Translations under genes and position numbers: made by a program
Shown here: positions 36,019-45,067 of the stretch, piece after piece
Position numbering within the stretch: the first letter of the stretch is position 1
Layout: every line of letters begins with the position of its first letter
Assembly (NCBI RefSeq): GCF_013523125.1
Contig: NZ_JAAMQJ010000030.1
Location: 1-58,795 of the forward strand
Length of the DNA stretch: 58,795 nucleotides
Source: Pseudomonas entomophila
GTDB taxonomy: Bacteria > Pseudomonadota > Gammaproteobacteria > Pseudomonadales > Pseudomonadaceae
Reading direction: 5' to 3'
Notes under the pieces: model-generated
Told to the model about the DNA's origin: nothing
Database searches by the model: none
What the model saw: the letters and a program-made list of their open reading frames with translations, nothing else

Positions 36019-36817
36019 CCGTTCGCTCACAGACTCGCGCGCCAACCGGGCTTACCACCGCGGGGTGGTGTACCTGCTGTTCCTGATTTTGCTGCTGCCG
36101 TTGGTGGGAACCTTGCTCTACTCCCTGGCCACCAACTGGTCGGCCAGCCTGCTGCCCAGCGGGCTGACCTTCAAGTGGTACATCGCCTTGTGGAGCGAGC
36201 CGCGCTTTCTGGCGGCGTTCGGTCGGTCGCTGTTGATCTGTATTGGGGCGTTGCTGTTGTCGGTGGCGCTGATCCTGCCGCTGCTGTTCGTGGTGCATTA
36301 CCACGTCCCGCGGCTGGATGCCTGGATGAACGGGGTGATCCTGCTGCCGTTCGCCGTACCCCCGGTGGTGTCATCGGTCGGCCTGCTGCAGCTCTACGGC
36401 AGCGGCCCTCTGGCGATGGTCGGCACGCCCTGGATCCTGATCGGCTGCTATTTCACCATCGCCCTGCCCTTCATGTACCGAGCCATCACCAACAACCTGC
36501 GGGCGATCAACCTGCACGACCTGATGGACGCCGCCCAACTGCTCGGCGCCAGCCCCTGGCAGGCGGCATTGCTCGTGGTGCTGCCCAACCTGCGAAAGGG
36601 CCTGCTGGTGGCCCTGCTGCTGTCGTTCTCGTTCCTGTTCGGCGAGTTCGTCTTCGCCAACCTGCTGGTCGGCACGCGCTACGAGACCTTGCAGGTCTAC
36701 TTGAACAACATGCGCAACAGCAGCGGGCATTTCAACAGCGCGCTGGTGATCTCCTACTTCACCTTCGTGCTGGTGCTGACCTGGGTCGCCCACCGCCTGA
36801 ACAAGGACAAGCCCTGA
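36008..36817 (+). CDS. ABC transporter permease 2
   Basis: 269 residues, PotC-like. EAA loop 'DLMDAAQLLGASPWQAALLVVLPNLRKGLLVALLL' (about 172-206), and 'VVYLLFLILLLPLVGTLLYSLA' first helix. Start overlaps the previous gene by 11 bp and its stop is 1 bp before the ATPase ATG, so all three are translationally coupled. Confidence 0.88.
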   Translation: MRTDRSLTDSRANRAYHRGVVYLLFLILLLPLVGTLLYSLATNWSASLLPSGLTFKWYIALWSEPRFLAAFGRSLLICIGALLLSVALILPLLFVVHYHVPRLDAWMNGVILLPFAVPPVVSSVGLLQLYGSGPLAMVGTPWILIGCYFTIALPFMYRAITNNLRAINLHDLMDAAQLLGASPWQAALLVVLPNLRKGLLVALLLSFSFLFGEFVFANLLVGTRYETLQVYLNNMRNSSGHFNSALVISYFTFVLVLTWVAHRLNKDKP

Positions 36818-36818
36818 G

Positions 36819-37808
36819 ATGAGTTTCCTCAGTGTGCAGCACTTGCACAAACACTACGGCGACAACCCAGTCTTTCAGGACATCACGTGCGAGGTCCAAC
36901 GTGGTGAATTCGTGACCCTGCTCGGCCCTTCAGGGTGTGGCAAGTCGACCCTGCTGCGCTGCATCGCCGGCCTGACAGCGGTCGACGGTGGACGCATCCT
37001 GCTCGATGGCCAGGACCTGGTACCGCTCAGCCCGCAGCAGCGCGGCATCGGCATGGTGTTCCAGAGCTATGCGCTGTTTCCCAACATGACCGTCGAGCAG
37101 AACGTCGCTTTTGGCCTGCGCATGCAAAAGATCGCCTCCCAGGAGCGCCTGACACGCGTCCGCGAGATGCTGACACTGGTCGAGCTGACAGATTTCGCCA
37201 AGCGCTATCCGCATCAGCTGTCGGGCGGGCAATGCCAGCGCGTCGCCCTGGCGCGCTCGCTAGTGACTCGGCCACGCCTGCTGCTGCTCGACGAACCGCT
37301 CTCGGCCCTGGACGCACGCATTCGCCGGCACTTGCGTGAACAGATCCGGGCCATCCAGCGCGAGCTGGGGCTGACTACCCTGTTCGTCACCCACGACCAG
37401 GAAGAGGCCCTGACGCTGTCCGATCGGATCGTGCTGATGAACGAGGGCCGCATCGTCCAGAGTGGCGCTGCCGAAACGCTGTACACCGCCCCGGTGAACG
37501 CTTTCGCGGTCGGTTTCATCGGCCACTACAACCTGCTCGAGGCGCCGAGTGCCAGTCGGCTGCTACGCCGCCCCATCGCCAGACGCCTGGCCATCCGCCC
37601 AGAGGCCATTCGCCTCGACGCACAGGGCATGCTCTTGGGGCGTATCGTCGATCACAGTCTGCTCGGCAACGTCATCCGTTACCGCATCGCAATCGAGGAC
37701 ATCGAATTGCGCGTCGATGTGCTCAATCGCACGGCGGCCGACCTGCACGCTGCTGGGTGCCACGTACGCCTGTCCATCGAGCCCTCGGCCCTGATCGAGA
37801 TCGACTGA
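36819..37808 (+). CDS. ABC transporter ATP-binding protein
   Basis: 329 residues. Walker A 'LGPSGCGKSTLLRCIAGLT' (about 35-53), Q-loop 'GMVFQSYALFPNMTVEQNV', signature 'HQLSGGQCQRVALARSL' with C in place of the commonest Q, Walker B 'LLLLDEPLSALDA', H-loop 'LFVTHDQEEA'. A C-terminal TOBE-like domain (about 255-329) follows, as in PotA/FbpC-type ATPases. Powers the importer encoded upstream. Confidence 0.9.
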   Translation: MSFLSVQHLHKHYGDNPVFQDITCEVQRGEFVTLLGPSGCGKSTLLRCIAGLTAVDGGRILLDGQDLVPLSPQQRGIGMVFQSYALFPNMTVEQNVAFGLRMQKIASQERLTRVREMLTLVELTDFAKRYPHQLSGGQCQRVALARSLVTRPRLLLLDEPLSALDARIRRHLREQIRAIQRELGLTTLFVTHDQEEALTLSDRIVLMNEGRIVQSGAAETLYTAPVNAFAVGFIGHYNLLEAPSASRLLRRPIARRLAIRPEAIRLDAQGMLLGRIVDHSLLGNVIRYRIAIEDIELRVDVLNRTAADLHAAGCHVRLSIEPSALIEID

Positions 37809-37874
37809 AGTCCTCCAGCGGTCTGCGATCAGGCGTATACTCCGCCTCCGTTTCAGTCAACCGAGGACCTCCCC

Positions 37875-38285
37875 ATGGCCAACCCGCATCTGGTCTACCA
37901 CCTGCAACTGCTCCAGCACCTGCGCACCATTCTGGTGGCGTTGGGCGAGGCCGAGCAGGTGCCGGATGAAAGCCACGCCCTGTTCCTCGAACGCTTCGAT
38001 GACCTGCTGGATCAACTGCCACAAGATCCGCTGGAAAGCCAGTACCTGGGCCAGGACTTGATGTGCCAAGTGATCCAGCGCTACCCGCAGATTGCGCACC
38101 TGGTCCCACGCGATCTGTTGTGGTTCTTCGGCGGCGACTGCCTGCACTTCATGCCTGACGAGGAGCTGGACATGTATCAGCAACTGGAAGAGCGGCGGCA
38201 CGAGGCGCACCAGAACGATGAGCCCTTCGATTGGCATCAGGAAAAGCAACTGCTGTCGGTATCCGTGGACGACTCGCGCCACTGA
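37875..38285 (+). CDS. PA2817-type conserved protein
   Basis: 136 residues, soluble, rich in Leu, Gln, His and acidic residues. Matches the pseudomonad family named after P. aeruginosa PA2817, whose function is unknown. Helical throughout, with 'LIARDLLWFFGGDCLHFMPDEEL'-type centre (here 'VPRDLLWFFGGDCLHFM'). A TATACT -10-like element lies about 45 bp upstream and GAGGACC precedes the ATG, so it likely has its own promoter. Confidence 0.8.
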   Translation: MANPHLVYHLQLLQHLRTILVALGEAEQVPDESHALFLERFDDLLDQLPQDPLESQYLGQDLMCQVIQRYPQIAHLVPRDLLWFFGGDCLHFMPDEELDMYQQLEERRHEAHQNDEPFDWHQEKQLLSVSVDDSRH

Positions 38286-38481
38286 CCTCAGAGGCTGCGT
38301 CCAGGGCGTAGCCGCTTTGCTGCCCTTTCCCCCTGTCACAAGTTGATTCAACTTACAGACGTCTATCGGCACGCTGCTTACTCTGCGCCTGTCCCGGAGC
38401 GGTTACGCACCGCCCCCAGAGGATACCAGACGGCCGGCCCTGCAAAGGCCGGCCTGCATCGACCGACATACGGATATCACC

Positions 38482-39018
38482 ATGAAACGATCCCTCATTG
38501 CCCTGTCCCTGATGACCGCTGCCAGCGCTGCGCACGCACTGCCCGATACCGGTACCATCCTGTTCACAGGCAAGGTGAACGGCAATACCTGTTCAATCGA
38601 AATCACCGACCCCTACAATGGCGCGGTGCTGAACCCAGTCGTATTGCCTGAAGGCGAAGCGGCCCAGCTCAATGCCATAGGCAAGGAAAGCTATCCAGTC
38701 TCCTTTGGCCTGAAAATCACTGACGGCACCAGCTGCGACACTACTGGCAAAAAAGGCTATGTGTCATTCATGGGTAAAGATGGAGCCGCAGGTCCGAACA
38801 ACGAGCTGCATGCCCTGCATACTGGCAGCGCTACGGGTGTGGCGCTGGCGATCAAGGACAGCTACGGTACTCTGATTGCCTATGGTGCCGACTCCAAGGA
38901 ATATGACCTGGACGTTTCCAAGACCATGGTGTTCCAGGCCAATCTGCGTTCGACGGCCGCTTCGGTCAGCCCAGGCCCGGTCAACGCCACGATACCCTTC
39001 GTCTTCAACATCAAGTGA
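38482..39018 (+). CDS. Fimbrial major subunit-like protein (chaperone-usher type)
   Basis: 178 residues. Signal peptide about 1-19 (ending AAHA). The mature start 'LPDTGTILFTGKVNGNTCSIEI' is a pilin donor-strand region with the first Cys; the second Cys is in 'ITDGTSCDTTGKKG'. The C-terminal 'PGPVNATIPFVFNIK' has the alternating hydrophobic pattern of the pilin beta-zipper. The chaperone gene follows 60 bp downstream, but no usher gene is present in the window. Confidence 0.85.
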   Translation: MKRSLIALSLMTAASAAHALPDTGTILFTGKVNGNTCSIEITDPYNGAVLNPVVLPEGEAAQLNAIGKESYPVSFGLKITDGTSCDTTGKKGYVSFMGKDGAAGPNNELHALHTGSATGVALAIKDSYGTLIAYGADSKEYDLDVSKTMVFQANLRSTAASVSPGPVNATIPFVFNIK

Positions 39019-39078
39019 TGCCGTGCCAGGCCGTGCGGTATGCGGCCTGCTCCTGGCCCAATCTGCGAATCGAAGCCC

Positions 39079-39819
39079 ATGTTTCCCTCCGCCTCACGAT
39101 ACCTTCGCCATGCCCTGCCTACGCTGATGCTGGCCCTTGCCCTGCCAGCGGCAGAAGCGGCATTGACCATCAATGCGACCCGCATCGTCCACACCAGCGA
39201 TTCGCGCAGCTCAACCGTGTTGGTCGCCAACCCTACCAACCGGCCTTTCGCCGTGCAAACCTGGGTTAATACCCTTGAGGACGACACCCTTGCGGCGGTA
39301 CCGCTGATGCCGACGCCCGTGCTGTTTCGCCTGGATGCTGGCAAAGAACAGATGGTGCAGATCAATGGCCTGCCCAATACGCTGCCACAGGACCGCGAAT
39401 CGCTGTTCTTTTTCAACGTTCAGGAAATCCCGCAGCAGACCGAGGTGCGCAATAGCCTCAACATCGCCATGCGCACCCGCATCAAGCTCTTCTATCGGCC
39501 AAGCCAGCTCAGCGACTCGCCCGAAAGCCAAGTCAAGCGCTTGAGGTGGTCGTTGCGCCAGCACGATGACGGTCTGCACTTGGTCGTGAACAACCCCACG
39601 CCCTTCCACTACACATTCGACCAGTTGCAGGTCAGTGGTGCCGGGCAGTCGGAGAAACCCAATGCTCAGGCAATGGCCATGCCGTTCACCGAGCAAAGCT
39701 ATCGGCTTGCCAGCATTCGTCCACAACCAGGGCTACACGTCACCTTCAACACCATCAACGACTATGGCGCGGCCACCGCGCTGGTGAAGCAGCCCTTGGC
39801 GCTCATTCAAACACAGTAA
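39079..39819 (+). CDS. Periplasmic fimbrial chaperone (PapD/FimC family)
   Basis: 246 residues. Signal peptide about 1-30 ('LMLALALPAAEAALTI'). Two Ig-like domains of the PapD fold: 'INATRIVHTSDSRSSTVLVANPTNRPFAVQTWV', the Lys/Arg-containing subunit-binding strand 'FRLDAGKEQMVQINGLP', 'ESLFFFNVQEIPQ', 'NIAMRTRIKLFYRPSQL', and a C-terminal 'NTINDYGAATALVKQPL'. It holds subunits before assembly. Its last 17 bp overlap the convergent broken gene at 39803. Confidence 0.88.
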   Translation: MFPSASRYLRHALPTLMLALALPAAEAALTINATRIVHTSDSRSSTVLVANPTNRPFAVQTWVNTLEDDTLAAVPLMPTPVLFRLDAGKEQMVQINGLPNTLPQDRESLFFFNVQEIPQQTEVRNSLNIAMRTRIKLFYRPSQLSDSPESQVKRLRWSLRQHDDGLHLVVNNPTPFHYTFDQLQVSGAGQSEKPNAQAMAMPFTEQSYRLASIRPQPGLHVTFNTINDYGAATALVKQPLALIQTQ

Positions 39820-40787
39820 TGTTCAGCGTCTCGAAATTCGGCAGCGCCGGCCAAGTACGGCCGGCGTCGAAACTCACCTTCACTTCGACGCTAATGTTCT
39901 GCCCATCCAGCAAGTTACGCAGAAACGACAGCGGCACCAGGGCATCACGCCTTGACCCAATACCCAAGGTAAGCTCTTCCTGGCTGACGGCATGATTGCG
40001 CATGACCGAGAAGCTTTCCGTCCCGGCGGCGGACACGCCGCGGACGTCGATTCTGACCCTTTGATCGGAGCTGATCAGCTTCCACGCCGCCAGCGTGATG
40101 GCGGGGTCTTGAGTTTGTTGGCTCAGAATCAGAGTAGTCCCCGTCGTACCCGACAGCTGCGCAATGGTCAGGCGCGAACGTGGCAAAGGGTTGACCTTGA
40201 CCCGCCGCACCGCCGATTGCAGCAGCCCTTCGCGGGTTTGGACAAGGTAACGCACCGCCCCGGTCTTGCCGCTCATGGCCACTGCATTACGCTCGGCAAT
40301 GTCGTAGCATCTGATACCTGGCACCCCCGACACATCCTGTGCACCAAACTGCCCTGCCCCCAGCTCACCGTGAAGGGCTCGTCCAGGCCAATCACTGCCT
40401 CGCTGGGAATTTGGACCTGTCGCCCCATTCCCTCAGCTGCGCACGGTTACGGGTGATCGACAGCGGGAACAGGCCAACGTGGCTCTGATCATAGGATTCG
40501 TCCAGCAGCAGCGTACCCGTCTGAACATGAAACACCGTCAGGTGGTCGCCAGGACCGCCGGCCGGACTGGAGACCAATTCCGCCCACATGGGGATAGCGA
40601 GTGTGAATGGCTTGCTGTCATCTTCCAGGTACTCGGCGAGAACGGTGTTGTCCGATGGGTCGGCCAACAGCGCGCTGTCGATCGAAGGAGGTGCCATGGG
40701 CGCCAGGTCCGTGTCGATGAGGCGCCCATCGCGGTCTTCAACAGGTGGCTGTACGTCACCCTGTCTGGATCCAGAGAATTCGTCCAT
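39803..40787 (-). pseudogene. Broken gene for an Ig-like repeat protein (paralogue of the 615-aa protein)
   Basis: Starts at ATG 40787 with GGGAGAG upstream (MDEFSGSRQGD) and reads to about 40429, where the frame must move by one base to continue as MGRQVQIPSEAVIGLDEPFT. A second one-base change near the G5 run at 40357-40361 restores a frame that runs to the stop at 39803. Both look like single-base deletions. The tail 'DPAITLAAWKLISSDQRVRIDVRGV' resembles 'ATLKLAAWVFMAVGQKIRVLFKGV' in the 615-aa protein at 50414. Intact length would be about 327 residues. Decay or sequence errors at G runs cannot be separated here. Confidence 0.7.
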
Positions 40788-41027
40788 GTTGCAGGCTCTC
40801 CCGTGATTGAATCAGCGCTTTTTAGCGGTGGGGTGGTCAGCACCAGCCGTTCAACGTCCGAGACTTGGCTCTGTCTGCTGCGACGGTGATGATTAGAGCC
40901 TACGAGTGGAGCGAGAAATGCCACAACTGGCATGTCTATCAGGTGGGCAGAGCGCGAGGGAACACGTGCAGCCGCGACAGGCCCTACTCCCTCGGGAAGG
41001 ACACGATGACGATTGCATGGCCGCAAT
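40788..41027. other. 240-bp spacer without a recognised gene
   Basis: Separates the broken Ig-like gene from the terminator of the Rhs gene. Translations in six frames gave no family similarity, in particular no remnant of the missing Rhs core or of a toxin domain. It probably carries the promoter of the broken gene. Confidence 0.5.
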
Positions 41028-41053
41028 GAAAAAGACCCGTGCAGGCACGGGTC
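41028..41053 (-). terminator. Terminator of the minus-strand Rhs operon
   Basis: On the minus strand GACCCGTG-CCTG-CACGGGTC is followed by TTTTT: an 8-bp stem with a 4-nt loop, 28 bp after the stop of the Rhs gene. It suggests that the Rhs gene ends naturally here. Confidence 0.92.
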
Positions 41054-41081
41054 AATTCACGCTTGATGCGTCGAGGCTGTG

Positions 41082-44000
41082 TCAGTTGCCCTGGCTGGCC
41101 AGACGGTCTACAGGATCGTAACCGTATACACACGACTGCGCCGGCGTGTCCCCGCAGGCAGGTACATTGACCTCGACCAACCTGCCCAGTGGGTCGTAGC
41201 TCAACACGCGACTCTCGTCGTCTTCGATCAGATTTCCGTTCTTGTCATACGTCAGTTCTACCTCGCGTGGAAGGTAATCAGGATGATTATTCCGGATACC
41301 GGTCAGTTGTGCCGGGTCGGCGGCGTTGTCGAACAGGTAGCGGGCCGTGTTGCTTCCCTCCGGGAACCTCGTTCGAACCTGGGTGATGTTGTCCAGTTCG
41401 TCCAGGCGGAACAGTTGTTCCTGAATCACTTTGCCAAAGGGGTCGACCGGAGACAGCTCGCCCTCGCTGGTGTACTTTTCCAGCCGCGCGCGGTCATCGT
41501 ATTGGTACGTTTCCGCACGCAGGGTCGTTTGCCCTTCGGCCAGGGTGCGACTGACCAGCGCGTCGCGCACGTCGTAGCTCTGATGCAAGGTTTGTACAGT
41601 GCCACCGATGTCAAACGTGCGCAGGGTTTCCCGGTCGAACTCATCAAAGGTTAGGGTTGTGGTGAGGTATTGCGCCCCGTCCTCGGTATGCACCTTGAAT
41701 TGCCGACCCAGTGTGTCGTAATGGAAGCGGGCACTCAGCCCCCCGAGCGTGGTTTCATGCAGATCGCCCGCCGCGTTGTACGCATAATGCTGAGTCTGGC
41801 CGAGTACGTCGGTGTAGCTCAGTTCTCGCTCACGCAGGCTTGCCTGGTAGTGCATGGTGTACTGCTCGCCCTCGATGCCACGGGTTTCCGACTTCACCGC
41901 CCCGAAGCTGAAATACGTTCGCTGCAAGGCTTGCTCCTGCTCTGCACAGTCAACCAGACGCGCATTCTTCGAATCGAAGCTGAAAGTGGCTTCCAGATTC
42001 TGGGTGCGGGTGGTGCTGTCTGGATTGACGACCTTGCGGTACACGGGTTGCTCACTGAGCTGCAGGTTATAGCGGTATTCGATGGTTTCTCCGGCAGGCG
42101 TGATGACTTTGTGTGGCTGGCCTTGACCTGGCAGGTAGAACAGCTTGCGCACTCTCCCGCCAGTCGTGGACTCAATCATGCGGTCCAGGCCGTCGAAGCG
42201 CTGCTCACCCAGCACCTTGCTGCCGACCTGGATCGACACCGGCAGGTCCTCACTGCTATGCGTAGCATAATCACGGTGTACCACGCTCCCGTCCGCCAGC
42301 GTCCGGTCCACCAAGCGGTCGAACACATCGTAGGTAGACTGCTGAGTGGCATTGCGCGCATCGATTTCGGCTGTCAAACGCCCGAGGCCATCATAGTGGT
42401 TGCGCTGCACGCTGTAAGGGGTGTCTGCCATACTCGAGCGGTCGATGCCGAAGCGCTCGACCTGCACAGGCTGTTCGAACAGGTTGAAACGCGTGACTGT
42501 CTTGCCGGTACGGCCAAGGCCGCCTGGCTGCAGCAGCTCACCGCTACCGGCATCGCGTAACTCACCGTCGGCTGACTCCCGCCAGACCGTCTGTACCGGC
42601 CCGAGACGCCAGTGTTCATCGCCCTGTGGGGCAGTCTGCTCGAAGTGTTTGACGCCGTTCGGGGGCACCTGGCAGTACAACTGGCCCCAGTCATCGTACA
42701 GGTAACAGGTCGTGTACCCGGTCTCCGCCGCAGTCGCTTGCACGGGTCGACCGGTCTGCTGCCTTGGTCGTGCATCGATGCTGACAGGGTCGTAATCCAA
42801 CCAGTCGTATTCGGTTTCCTCGACCAGATTGCCCAGTCCGTCGTATACCATGGCCTGACTGGCACGGAACGCCGGAATACGCAGTTCGTCCGGGTTGTCC
42901 GCATCATGGCGCTCCACGGCGACCGCACGGTTCAGGCCATCGACCCAGGTGCGCGTGATCACGCCCTTGACATCTTCGCTGGTCTGCTGCGCCTGCTGGC
43001 CGGCGGTCGCCACGAGGCTGTACGTGTAGCGGCGAGACGCTTTGAACGATTCATCATTAGGCGAGACGGTTTCTTCGATGACCCGGCGCAGGGCATCGTA
43101 GGCGTAGGCGATCTCCACGTCGTTGTCATCGCGGTTGAGCAATGGCTGATTGATCAGCGTGTCATGCTGTAAGGTGATCACCTTGCGACTGTCCTGCAAG
43201 GTCTCGTCGTCCAGCGCTTCGCCGTGATCGAAACCGAGCAGCGTCTGCACGGTTTGCAGCACATGGTCACCGAGGGCTGCGGACATCTCGTACTGGTAGG
43301 CAGTCGTGGTGGAGTTGCCACCCAGGGTCGCGACCTGCTGCCTGACACGTCCATGACGCAGCGGGTCGTCACTGGCGACGAAGTAGTCGTAGGCGGTGAA
43401 ACGATGGACCTGCCCGGTCTCGCTTTCCTCGCTTGCAAGCGCCAAAAGCGTTTCGTCCTTGGCCTGCAACGTGCCCGCCGTGTCTTGCGCACCGGCCAGT
43501 GCTGGCAGATGCACATAGGTATACCCAGTGCGCAGAATCGCTGCCGCTGGCTGGCCCTCGTCGCCAGCACCTGGGATCACCGTCTGATCACGCAGACTGC
43601 GAACGAAACCGTGAGGATCGGGCGGGCAATCGCTACCGTCCCCAGCTGCGGGGAAATAGCGGTTCTGCGTACGTACCCCATTGGCCAGTGTCTCTTCCAG
43701 CGAATTGCCGAAGTCGTCGAAGGTGGTGCTGTCGACCTCCTCGCGCGGCCAGTTCGATCCTGTGCCTACCCGCCAGCGGCGCGTCACGCTGGCAGGCATC
43801 TGGAAGTACCGAGGCTGCGCGGAAAAGCGCTCACCTGGCTTTTCATGATAGGCCGTGACCACTTCCTGCTCATGGCCATTCTGGACGATGACCTGTCGGG
43901 TCAGGAGATGGAAGCGGTTGTAATAGCTGGTTTCAAGGCGCACCACCTGCCCTGGCGCCTGCTCATCGGCATACAGATAGTGGCTCGCCACCGTGTGATA

Positions 44001-45056
44001 CTCGTAGTCGCTGCCGGTGAAGGCATAGAGATTGTCCAGGCCATTGTCGGTCCAGCCCACACCCGCCGCACCCCATCCCAGGAAGTTGTGATCCGAATAG
44101 GCATAAGTGGTCAACATGGCCGGCTGTCCGGCACCGGGATTGACGACATGACGCTTGACTCTGGGCAACGGTGGATGCGCATCCCCAGGGAACCGATGCC
44201 CAAGGGTAGTGCCATGCTCATGTTCGATGTGCTCGGTGCCACCGACCGGGTTGTGCACTGTTTTGAGCAACGCCAGGCGACGCTCCGCTGCCTGCGCGAC
44301 CAGGTCGTATTCAAGGCGCCAGCTGCCTTTGTTCGGCGAAGTGGCGTCTTGGTCATAGGGCAGTTCTACCGTATGCACGACCCGCAGGGCTGGCGATCCT
44401 TGGTTATCGAGCTTCAATCCATAGCGCGCCAGTGGTCTGCCTTGCCCTTGCGCATGCGGATGCAGATCCAGATACACCTCGCTGCTGTCATAGCTCACCG
44501 CCAGCAGGGCCAGCCCGGTACCGTCTTCGACCCGGGTCAGGCAGGGCACACCCTTGTAGCTGTAGCCATAGGACAGACTGATCCAGTGTCCGGTGGCCGC
44601 TTCGACGCGTACTGGCAGCGCCACGGCGTTTTCGCCCGACCCTTGCAACTGCAAGAACTCCACTAGGCCCGATTTGTGCACCACCCGCCAGCTGCTGGTG
44701 CTGTCCTGATGCAGTTGGAACGTCAACAACTTGCGCTCGTCGATGCCCAGCCCGGTGCCATCCCCCTGATCAGACCCGGTCACCTTGTAACGCTCACCGG
44801 TGTGCAGATCGAGCATGTTGCTTGCCGGTACATACTGGGTGAGATTCAAGCTCCATCCGTGACCGAAGCCCGCATCCTGCTGGCTCATCGGGTTGAAGGC
44901 CAGGCGCAGTGGTATCGACGGGCCATTGAGGTGGTTGCCTATCAGCTCCGGCAGCACCATGCCCAGGGCGTACTGGCCAGTACGTGGATCGACACTGTTC
45001 TGCATGAAGCTCATGAAGTTGAAGGCATTGGAATGCACTACGTTCTTATCGTTCAT
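41082..45056 (-). CDS. Rhs/TcC-like YD-repeat protein lacking core and toxin domain
   Basis: 1324 residues. N-terminal 'SNAFNFMSFMQNSVDPRTGQYALGMVLPELIGNHLNGPSIPLRLAFNPM' is the start typical of pseudomonad Rhs/TcC-like proteins, followed by many YD repeats ('YDGLGRLTAEID', 'YDALRRVIEETV', 'YDPLGRLVEVNV'). It ends at 'YGYDPVDRLASQGN', just before the place where its paralogue at 53541 continues into the Rhs-associated core. Such repeats build a beta-cocoon shell; without core and C-terminal domain no cargo is encoded here. ATG 45056 has AGGGAGG upstream, and the preceding gene stops inside that site. Confidence 0.88.
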   Translation of the reverse strand: MNDKNVVHSNAFNFMSFMQNSVDPRTGQYALGMVLPELIGNHLNGPSIPLRLAFNPMSQQDAGFGHGWSLNLTQYVPASNMLDLHTGERYKVTGSDQGDGTGLGIDERKLLTFQLHQDSTSSWRVVHKSGLVEFLQLQGSGENAVALPVRVEAATGHWISLSYGYSYKGVPCLTRVEDGTGLALLAVSYDSSEVYLDLHPHAQGQGRPLARYGLKLDNQGSPALRVVHTVELPYDQDATSPNKGSWRLEYDLVAQAAERRLALLKTVHNPVGGTEHIEHEHGTTLGHRFPGDAHPPLPRVKRHVVNPGAGQPAMLTTYAYSDHNFLGWGAAGVGWTDNGLDNLYAFTGSDYEYHTVASHYLYADEQAPGQVVRLETSYYNRFHLLTRQVIVQNGHEQEVVTAYHEKPGERFSAQPRYFQMPASVTRRWRVGTGSNWPREEVDSTTFDDFGNSLEETLANGVRTQNRYFPAAGDGSDCPPDPHGFVRSLRDQTVIPGAGDEGQPAAAILRTGYTYVHLPALAGAQDTAGTLQAKDETLLALASEESETGQVHRFTAYDYFVASDDPLRHGRVRQQVATLGGNSTTTAYQYEMSAALGDHVLQTVQTLLGFDHGEALDDETLQDSRKVITLQHDTLINQPLLNRDDNDVEIAYAYDALRRVIEETVSPNDESFKASRRYTYSLVATAGQQAQQTSEDVKGVITRTWVDGLNRAVAVERHDADNPDELRIPAFRASQAMVYDGLGNLVEETEYDWLDYDPVSIDARPRQQTGRPVQATAAETGYTTCYLYDDWGQLYCQVPPNGVKHFEQTAPQGDEHWRLGPVQTVWRESADGELRDAGSGELLQPGGLGRTGKTVTRFNLFEQPVQVERFGIDRSSMADTPYSVQRNHYDGLGRLTAEIDARNATQQSTYDVFDRLVDRTLADGSVVHRDYATHSSEDLPVSIQVGSKVLGEQRFDGLDRMIESTTGGRVRKLFYLPGQGQPHKVITPAGETIEYRYNLQLSEQPVYRKVVNPDSTTRTQNLEATFSFDSKNARLVDCAEQEQALQRTYFSFGAVKSETRGIEGEQYTMHYQASLRERELSYTDVLGQTQHYAYNAAGDLHETTLGGLSARFHYDTLGRQFKVHTEDGAQYLTTTLTFDEFDRETLRTFDIGGTVQTLHQSYDVRDALVSRTLAEGQTTLRAETYQYDDRARLEKYTSEGELSPVDPFGKVIQEQLFRLDELDNITQVRTRFPEGSNTARYLFDNAADPAQLTGIRNNHPDYLPREVELTYDKNGNLIEDDESRVLSYDPLGRLVEVNVPACGDTPAQSCVYGYDPVDRLASQGN

Positions 45057-45067
45057 CCTTGGCCTCC

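Noticed and set aside
34068..37808. Assignment of the ABC importer to spermidine, iron or phosphonate
   Set aside because: All four proteins fit the broad PotABCD/FbpABC class; no ligand-specific residues could be identified by eye.
43224..44666. 480-codon plus-strand frame inside the minus-strand Rhs gene
   Set aside because: Shadow of YD-repeat coding; no RBS, no domain.
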